Source of the DNA: Pirellulales bacterium
GTDB taxonomy: Bacteria > Planctomycetota > Planctomycetia > Pirellulales > DATAWG01
Reading direction: 5' to 3'
Assembly: GCA_036267355.1 (NCBI GenBank)
Contig: DATAWG010000093.1
Span: 1-57,230 of the forward strand
DNA length: 57,230 bases
The notes beneath the pieces were generated by a model that saw nothing but the letters and a program-made list of their open reading frames with translations, was not told the origin of the DNA and made no database searches. Within the stretch, counting starts at the first letter, position 1; the number at the start of each line of letters is the position of its first letter. Of this stretch, positions 52,152-57,230 are shown piece after piece. The position numbers and the translations under genes were made by a program.

Positions 52152-54839
52152 ATGGAGGACGCTACGCATGACGGTTTCGCAATGCAGGACGACCTCATTG
52201 CCAATGTCGAGCCTGCGGCGCGTTTTCTAAGCGCGCTTTTCGACGAAGCCGACACGATCTTGTTTCGCCCGATCGAGACATGGATCGAAGCAGACAGAAA
52301 GCGCAGCCGCGTCGATTATAAGAGCACGTTTTATCGCAAGGCGGTCCCGGCGCTGGTCCAGGTGACCGTTCTACAGCTTCTGAGGCGCGCGGCGCAGGAA
52401 CGGCTCAATCTCTTCTTCGGCGTTTGCCCTCGATTCGGACCCAAAGGCCGCTTCGACTTGGCGTGGCAGATTCGGACGGTACGCGCTCTGTGGACCGACA
52501 TCGATCATGTCACTCTCGACGAGGCCCGCGAGCGCATCGCCAAAGCGGGCTTGCCGCCGCCGTCGGTCATCGTGAATTCCGGCAACGGCGTGCATTTGTA
52601 CTGGCTGCTGGACTCGCCGTATTTGATCGACGACGCCGGCGACCCGCCACCTGTGGAAACCGAGTGGACGAAGACGCCGGACGGCCGCAAGAAGCCGCGG
52701 AAGTACATCGTCGAAAACGGCGAAAAGGTCTACTTGGATCAGCGGCGGCACGTGTCGCGGCTCAGCCCGAAGGCGGAACACCTGCAAGACGTGCTGGCCG
52801 GCATCGCCAAAGCGATTGGCGGCGACCACACGACCGATCCGTCGCGGTTGCTGCGTTTGCCGGGCACTCTCAACCGGAAGGATGAACGGAACGGCCGCAA
52901 GCCGGTGCCGACCGAACTGGTCGAATGCGATCCGGAGCGTAAATATCCGCTCGCGACCTTCGAGCCGCTGAAGTCCGCGTCGCTGGAAACCGAGCGGGCG
53001 AAGAAAATCGCGGCCATGCCTTTGCCAAAGGCGCGGAAGATCTCGGTGTCCAAAGCCGATAAGTTGGCGGAGCTCATTGCCGCGAGCGGCGTCGCGCCGG
53101 CAGGCAGCCGGTCCGAAGCTGATTTCTCGCTCTGTTGCTTCGCAATCCGCAACGGCATCGCCAAGGAAGAAGTATGGGCCCAGGTTCAGCAAGTCGGCAA
53201 ATTTGCCGAAGGCGGTCAGCGCTACTTCGACCGCACTTGGGAGGCCTCCGAATACGACGCTCGTGCGGCTACGTTCGACAAGCTGCAGAAATGCGCCGCA
53301 CCGAAGACCCCCAAAGGGCCGACGGTCGTCGAGGATGCTGCTGCGAACGGTGATGGCGATGTGCCTTCCGATACGGATGAGGACGAAGACGGGCGTCCTA
53401 CGATCACCGTCGATCCGGCAACCATGCCGGTCGCCGATACGCTTCACCAAGTGACCGACAAATTGCTTGCGGCCGGCAACTGCTTCAATCGCGCCGACCA
53501 ACTCGTCGTGATCTACGACCAGCAGATCGTCGCGGTCCTCTCGTCGCCGGAATTGGCCGGGCTGCTCAACCAGCACGTCGAGTTTTTCTTCGTCGACGAA
53601 GAGGCCGGGCAATACAAGCCATTCCCGCCGTCGTATGCCAACACCTGGTTGAATCATCACGTCGAGCGAGGTCGTTTTCAGGTGATCAAGCTGTTCACGC
53701 ACAACCCGGTCTACACTGATGACTGGAGGCTTGTTGTGCCGGGCTTTGATGCCCAGTCCGGCATCTACTACGCGGGGCCGGCGGTCGAGGCCCGCAGCGA
53801 CACCGAGCATGTGGATTTATTGCTCCGCGACTTCTGTTTCAAGAAGCCAGCCGATCGGACGAATTACCTCGGCATGCTGCTGACGGCGCTGCTCGTGCCG
53901 CGATTCATCGGCTCGAAACCCGCGGCTCTCTTCAACGGCAACCAGCCGGAACTCGGCAAGTCGATTCTGGCCCAGATCATCGCGATCCTCCGCGACGGCC
54001 AAGTCGCCGAAACAGCCAGCTACAATCCCAACGACGAGGAATTCGAGAAGCGGCTCGGCGCAATTGTCCGGCGCGGCGATACGACCATCATCGTGGACAA
54101 CGCCAAAAGCCGAGGGCGAAATCCTCGCATCGAATCGGCGTGCCTGGAGCGTTCGATCACCGACCCGATCCTGTCGTTTCGGCTGCTAGGTCAGTCGGCA
54201 TCAATCCGCGCCGAAAACTCGCACATATTCTGCATTACGGCCAATACGCCCGACGTCAGTCGCGATCTCGTCACACGCAGCGTCGTGATCAACCTTTACT
54301 ACGAAGGCGATCCTGAGCGGCGCGAATTCTCCATCGCCGATCCCGAGGGCTACGCACGTGAACATCGGCTCGAACTACTAGGCGAACTCATCGGCATGGT
54401 GGAACGGTGGAAAGCCGCCGGAATGCCGATGGCCAAAGTAAATTCGCGGTTCAACAAGCGTTCCTGGGGCAATATCGTCGGCGGCATCCTTGCTGCCAGC
54501 GGCGAGCCCGACTTTCTGGCTAACGCCGAAGAGGCGGCAACGCTGCTCGATGAAACTCGCCGCGACTTCACCGAGTTGGTCGGCGCGCTCGTGGAGCATC
54601 CGCAGGGCAATTGGACCGCGGCCGAAATGGTCAATCTCTGCGGCAAGCAGGGTCTGCTGAAGGACGACCTCGGCGATGGCTCCGCGCGCTCATTGGCGAC
54701 CAAGATGGGCACGATTGCCGGACGATTTGTCGGCGAGACATTCGCGCTCATCGATGGCCGCAGCGCGGTGTTCAGCCGAACCCCTGAGCGCAAGGGAAGC
54801 ATCTACCGCGTCGCCGTGCCCGAAAGTGCCGAACCTTAG
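52152..54839 (+). CDS. Primase-helicase replication protein
   Basis: 895 residues. The N-terminal part (about 30-290) resembles a RepB/prim-pol-type primase: RALWTDIDHVTLDEARERIA and VIVNSGNGVHLYWLLD. A linker with an acidic run (ANGDGDVPSDTDEDEDG) leads to an ATPase with Walker A in GNQPELGKSIL (about 596-606) and TTIIVDNAKS as Walker B. The layout fits SF3/VapE-like phage or element replicases. It ends VAVPESAEP; the codons for this end are the first copy of the repeat array described next. It would replicate the excised element. Confidence 0.85.
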   Translation: MEDATHDGFAMQDDLIANVEPAARFLSALFDEADTILFRPIETWIEADRKRSRVDYKSTFYRKAVPALVQVTVLQLLRRAAQERLNLFFGVCPRFGPKGRFDLAWQIRTVRALWTDIDHVTLDEARERIAKAGLPPPSVIVNSGNGVHLYWLLDSPYLIDDAGDPPPVETEWTKTPDGRKKPRKYIVENGEKVYLDQRRHVSRLSPKAEHLQDVLAGIAKAIGGDHTTDPSRLLRLPGTLNRKDERNGRKPVPTELVECDPERKYPLATFEPLKSASLETERAKKIAAMPLPKARKISVSKADKLAELIAASGVAPAGSRSEADFSLCCFAIRNGIAKEEVWAQVQQVGKFAEGGQRYFDRTWEASEYDARAATFDKLQKCAAPKTPKGPTVVEDAAANGDGDVPSDTDEDEDGRPTITVDPATMPVADTLHQVTDKLLAAGNCFNRADQLVVIYDQQIVAVLSSPELAGLLNQHVEFFFVDEEAGQYKPFPPSYANTWLNHHVERGRFQVIKLFTHNPVYTDDWRLVVPGFDAQSGIYYAGPAVEARSDTEHVDLLLRDFCFKKPADRTNYLGMLLTALLVPRFIGSKPAALFNGNQPELGKSILAQIIAILRDGQVAETASYNPNDEEFEKRLGAIVRRGDTTIIVDNAKSRGRNPRIESACLERSITDPILSFRLLGQSASIRAENSHIFCITANTPDVSRDLVTRSVVINLYYEGDPERREFSIADPEGYAREHRLELLGELIGMVERWKAAGMPMAKVNSRFNKRSWGNIVGGILAASGEPDFLANAEEAATLLDETRRDFTELVGALVEHPQGNWTAAEMVNLCGKQGLLKDDLGDGSARSLATKMGTIAGRFVGETFALIDGRSAVFSRTPERKGSIYRVAVPESAEP

Positions 54840-55041
54840 GCGTTTGCCGAACCTATGCCGAACCTCACAAAAATGGCAGGTTCGGCACGTCAAGCCATTG
54901 GGAGAAAAGAAGATGCGACGACACGCCGAACCTTGCCGAACCTTTTCAGTAAACACACACATGTACGCGCGCGCACGCGGGCGCGCACGCGCGGGTTTTG
55001 GTCGCAGGGAAACAGGTTCGGCAGGTACGGCAGGTTCGGCA
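54827..55041. repeat. Iteron-like array of TGCCGAACCT
   Basis: Forward copies at 54827-54836, 54845-54854, 54856-54865, 54924-54933 (C for first T) and 54934-54943. Inverted copies (AGGTTCGGCA) at 54878-54887, 55014-55023 and 55032-55041, with a variant AGGTACGGCA at 55023-55032. Nine copies in 215 bases, immediately after the primase-helicase stop. Such arrays bind replication initiators or regulators. The first copy lies inside the primase stop region. Confidence 0.7.
54951..54995. other. Alternating purine-pyrimidine tract
   Basis: ACACACACATGTACGCGCGC followed by further CACGCG and GCGCGC steps, nested inside the iteron array. Nearly perfect alternation favours Z-DNA or easily melted supercoil-sensitive DNA. 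The rest of the 54840-55302 gap holds no gene I can support. Confidence 0.6.
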
Positions 55042-55302
55042 CGTCCGGCGTGCAACACCGCCCAACGTCGTCGCCCACGTGGCCGCGAGGCGCGTTCGTC
55101 CGCAACCCGCGACGAATCGTCCGACGGCCAACCGGCCGCGACGTGGGCCAACGTGGCGCGTATGCCAACGTGGCAGGGAGGGGCCGGGGGGGAGTTAGGT
55201 TCTCCCACGCGACCACGTCGGCGGGCGGCCAGCGGGAACAGGCCCCATATTAAGCACAGTTTGTTTCGCTTGTCCGAATTCTTTTGATGGAGCGCGAGTC
55301 GA

Positions 55303-56616
55303 ATGAAAATCGAGCTTTGGAAGCTGTCCGATGTCAAACCGTACCCGAACAATCCACGTCTCAACGATGACGCCGTGGACGCGGTCGTCGCGTCGATCCG
55401 CGAGTTCGGTTTTCGCCAGCCGATCGTCGTCGATTCCGATGGCGTGATCATCGTTGGCCACACGCGCTGGAAGGCGGCGCAGAAGCTGGGCGTGGAAAAG
55501 GTGCCCGTTCACGTAGCCAAAGACCTGACGCCGGAGCAGATCAAGGCCTACCGCATCGCCGACAACAAGACGAACGAGTTGGCCGAATGGAATCTCGATC
55601 TGCTGCCGATCGAATTGGCCGACCTTCAAGCGGCGAACTACGACCTCGGTCTGCTCGGGTTCGACCAGGACGAATTGGCCAAGCTGCTCAACGGCGATTT
55701 GAACGAGGGCCTATGCGACCCCGACGACGTGCCGGCCCCGCCCGACGAGGCGACCACGCAGCCGGGCGACCTCTGGATTCTCGGTGACCACCGCTTGCTT
55801 TGCGGCGACAGCAGCAAGCCCGAGGATGTGGACCGGTTGCTTGACGGCGCGGTGATTCATCTGGTGAACACGGACCCGCCGTACAACGTGAAGGTCGAGC
55901 CCCGCTCGAACAACGCCATCGCCGCGGGCCTTAGTTCATTTGCCGGACCAAAGCATCACCAGTCGCTCGATCTGGCCCGCCACCCCGAGAAGTCGAAGCC
56001 AACACAGAAAAAGCTTCGCGCCAAGGACCGGCCGCTGGCAAACGACTTCGTCACCGACGAGGTGTTCGATCAATTGTTGGCATCGTGGTTTGGGAACATG
56101 GCCCGCGTACTCTCGCCGGGACGCGGGTTCTACATCTGGGGCGGCTACGCTAACTGCGGCAACTATCCCCCGGTGCTGAAGGCGATGGGCCTCTACTTCT
56201 CGCAGGCGATTATCTGGGTGAAAGAACACCCGGTGCTGACGCGGAAAGACTTCATGGGCAACCACGAGTGGTGCTTCTACGGCTGGCGCGAGGGGGCGGC
56301 GCACGTGTACCTCGGGCCGAACAACGCCGTCGACGTCTGGTCGATCAAGAAGGTCAACCCGCAGTCGATGATTCACTTGACCGAGAAGCCCGTCGAGTTG
56401 GCCATTCGTGCGATGAAGTATTCGTCGCGGCCCGGCGAGAACGTGCTGGATTTGTTCGGCGGGAGCGGCTCGACGCTCATCGCCGCCGAACAGACCGGCC
56501 GCAAGGCGTTCTTGATGGAACTCGACGCGCTGTACGCCGACGTGATCGTTCAGCGCTGGGAGAAGTTCGCGGGGCGGAAGGCGGAACGCGTCGCGGCCCA
56601 GGAGGTCGCGACGTGA
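55303..56616 (+). CDS. ParB-like domain fused to a beta-class DNA methyltransferase
   Basis: 437 residues. Residues 1-115 are a ParB/Srx-type domain (LSDVKPYPNNPRLNDDAVDA, DSDGVIIVGHTRWKAAQKLG, RIADNKTNELAEWN). Then an N4/N6 DNA methyltransferase with DPPYN (from Asp191) before FGGSGST (from Phe385), the order of the beta class, with a target-recognition stretch between. It is a common mobile-element and phage methylase that may protect element DNA or replace host methylation. No cognate endonuclease is adjacent. It lies 260 bases behind the iteron array. Confidence 0.9.
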   Translation: MKIELWKLSDVKPYPNNPRLNDDAVDAVVASIREFGFRQPIVVDSDGVIIVGHTRWKAAQKLGVEKVPVHVAKDLTPEQIKAYRIADNKTNELAEWNLDLLPIELADLQAANYDLGLLGFDQDELAKLLNGDLNEGLCDPDDVPAPPDEATTQPGDLWILGDHRLLCGDSSKPEDVDRLLDGAVIHLVNTDPPYNVKVEPRSNNAIAAGLSSFAGPKHHQSLDLARHPEKSKPTQKKLRAKDRPLANDFVTDEVFDQLLASWFGNMARVLSPGRGFYIWGGYANCGNYPPVLKAMGLYFSQAIIWVKEHPVLTRKDFMGNHEWCFYGWREGAAHVYLGPNNAVDVWSIKKVNPQSMIHLTEKPVELAIRAMKYSSRPGENVLDLFGGSGSTLIAAEQTGRKAFLMELDALYADVIVQRWEKFAGRKAERVAAQEVAT

Positions 56617-56680
56617 ACGCCCTGTTTGGCCCGTGTCGCGACCGTTCGAGCCGGTCGCCCAGCGCGTCTACCAACGAGAA

Positions 56681-56710
56681 AACGCCCCAACGTGGCGAAC
56701 GTGGGGCGTT
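56681..56710 (-). terminator. Rho-independent terminator of the HARE-HTH gene
   Basis: AACGCCCCA (56681-56689) and TGGGGCGTT (56702-56710) pair over 9 bp with a 12-base loop. On the minus strand the stem is followed by TTTTCTC, so it terminates the gene at 56733. It also sits just behind the convergent methyltransferase. Confidence 0.65.
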
Positions 56711-56732
56711 GGGTCGGAACCCGTCGCGGGTA

Positions 56733-57098
56733 TCACCCGTTGGCGGCGAACTTGCCGCGCTCGGTCTTGGCGAACCGGGCCTCCTTCCCCTTCTCGTTGA
56801 TCTCCCGCAGAATGGTGCTGTACAGCGTTGCGTGCGGCGTCTTGCCGCCGGGGCTGGTCCAGAGGCCGTTCGCCGCCATCGCCTCGATCAACTGCTTGCA
56901 GCCCATCGGCTCCTTCGACGCCGCGAGAAGTTGCGCGGCGGCGTCGATGGCGCTGAGCTTCTTCGTCTTGGCCTCGCTGTTGGCCTTCGCCTTCTTGGCG
57001 GCGGGCTTGGTCGTCGCTTCCTTCTTCGCCGGCGCGGCCTTCGCGGTCTTGGTCGCCTTCGGGGTCGCGGCCTTCTTCGTGGTCTTCGCCTTGGACAT
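56733..57098 (-). CDS. HARE-HTH domain protein with Lys/Ala-rich N-terminus
   Basis: 121 residues from the ATG at 57098, chosen because AGGAG lies 8 bases upstream. The first 55 residues are a Lys/Ala-rich tail like a histone H1 tail (KTTKKAATPKATKTAKAAPA). The last 60 residues (SAIDAAAQLLAASKEPMGCK, LIEAMAANGLW, TPHATLYSTILREINEKG) are a HARE-HTH winged helix. Such proteins bind DNA and often accompany methyltransferase/restriction genes; it may recognise modified DNA or compact element DNA. It opposes the ParB-methyltransferase gene. Confidence 0.85.
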   Translation of the reverse strand: MSKAKTTKKAATPKATKTAKAAPAKKEATTKPAAKKAKANSEAKTKKLSAIDAAAQLLAASKEPMGCKQLIEAMAANGLWTSPGGKTPHATLYSTILREINEKGKEARFAKTERGKFAANG

Positions 57099-57191
57099 GG
57101 TTCTACTCCTACGTTTGGGGTTCGACGGAAAGGCTGCCATCGTCAGGCGGCGGGAACCACCCGCCGCGACGCCCGCGTGGGGCGTTTCGGC

Positions 57192-57230
57192 TTATTCCGG
57201 GTAGATGAAGTCCGCCAGACCGGTGCAGAG
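57192..57230 (-). CDS. C-terminal fragment of an unidentified protein
   Basis: Minus-strand frame open from the window edge to TAA at 57192-57194, giving LCTGLADFIYPE. Too short for family assignment. It would lie upstream of the HARE-HTH gene on the same strand, about 90 bases away, and may be co-transcribed with it. Confidence 0.3.
   Translation of the reverse strand, partial: LCTGLADFIYPE

Noticed and set aside
54855-55253. A 132-codon frame through the repeat array
   Set aside because: Its sequence is produced by the TGCCGAACCT repeats and the CG-alternating tract (runs of alternating Arg/Thr/Val), with no start signal and no family resemblance.
56641-56710. A short plus-strand gene beginning GTGAACGCC after the methyltransferase
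   Set aside because: It would run through the terminator hairpin of the opposing gene and has no family match or convincing ribosome binding site.

Overview
The window looks like part of a planctomycete chromosome, probably Pirellulales-like. Reasons: GC-rich coding DNA, an LEPR-XLL motif at the front of a secreted peptidase, a Tat-exported DUF1501 protein, planctomycete-style PQQ/beta-propeller and STN-like repeat proteins, and a DUF2924 / serine recombinase / HTH cassette typical of planctomycete integrated elements. No rRNA, tRNA or CRISPR array was seen.

Region 1 (1-31 kb) is mostly ordinary chromosome. It holds a sedolisin-like S53 peptidase, a DUF1501 protein, an orphan HicB, an RtcB RNA ligase translationally coupled to an RbfA-like protein, cyanophycin synthetase, an ABC exporter with PH-like and zinc-ribbon N-terminal parts, CutA, ATP sulfurylase, PurH, and the 2-oxoacid dehydrogenase E2 and E3 genes. 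E2 and E3 are separated by a decayed zeta-toxin locus and an MFS transporter. After these come a tandem set of secreted STN-like repeat proteins, an orphan HicB next to a HicA remnant, a SEC-C protein and a membrane-anchored PQQ propeller protein. The intergenic gaps carry several dispersed and inverted repeat families.

Region 2 (31-32.6 kb) is a toxin-antitoxin transition zone. It contains a retropepsin-like protease gene, an intact hicAB pair, and two related about 130-nt leader-like sequences that each end in a Rho-independent terminator.

Region 3 (32.6 kb to the right end) is an integrated element or defence island. A five-gene cassette with short stop/start overlaps (two small ORFs, DUF2924, large serine recombinase, HTH protein) opens it. 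The cargo is an AvcD-type anti-phage dCTP deaminase with an overlapping small gene, a RecD-like helicase with a C-terminal nuclease-like domain, a complete type I restriction-modification operon (hsdR, an unknown gene, hsdM, hsdS), and an XRE/ImmA regulator pair followed by two unknown coupled genes. The right part is replication-related: a sigma-like protein, a primase-helicase, an iteron-like repeat array with an alternating purine-pyrimidine tract, a ParB-methyltransferase fusion and a HARE-HTH protein. The element runs past the window edge. No phage structural genes are visible.

About six genes carry what look like single-base frameshifts. They are either genuine decay or residual assembly indels, and this should be settled before any of those genes is called dead. 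The best candidates for undescribed biology are the two coupled unknown genes behind XRE/ImmA, the extended AvcD with its small partner, the RbfA-RtcB pair, and the repeated terminator-ended leader.
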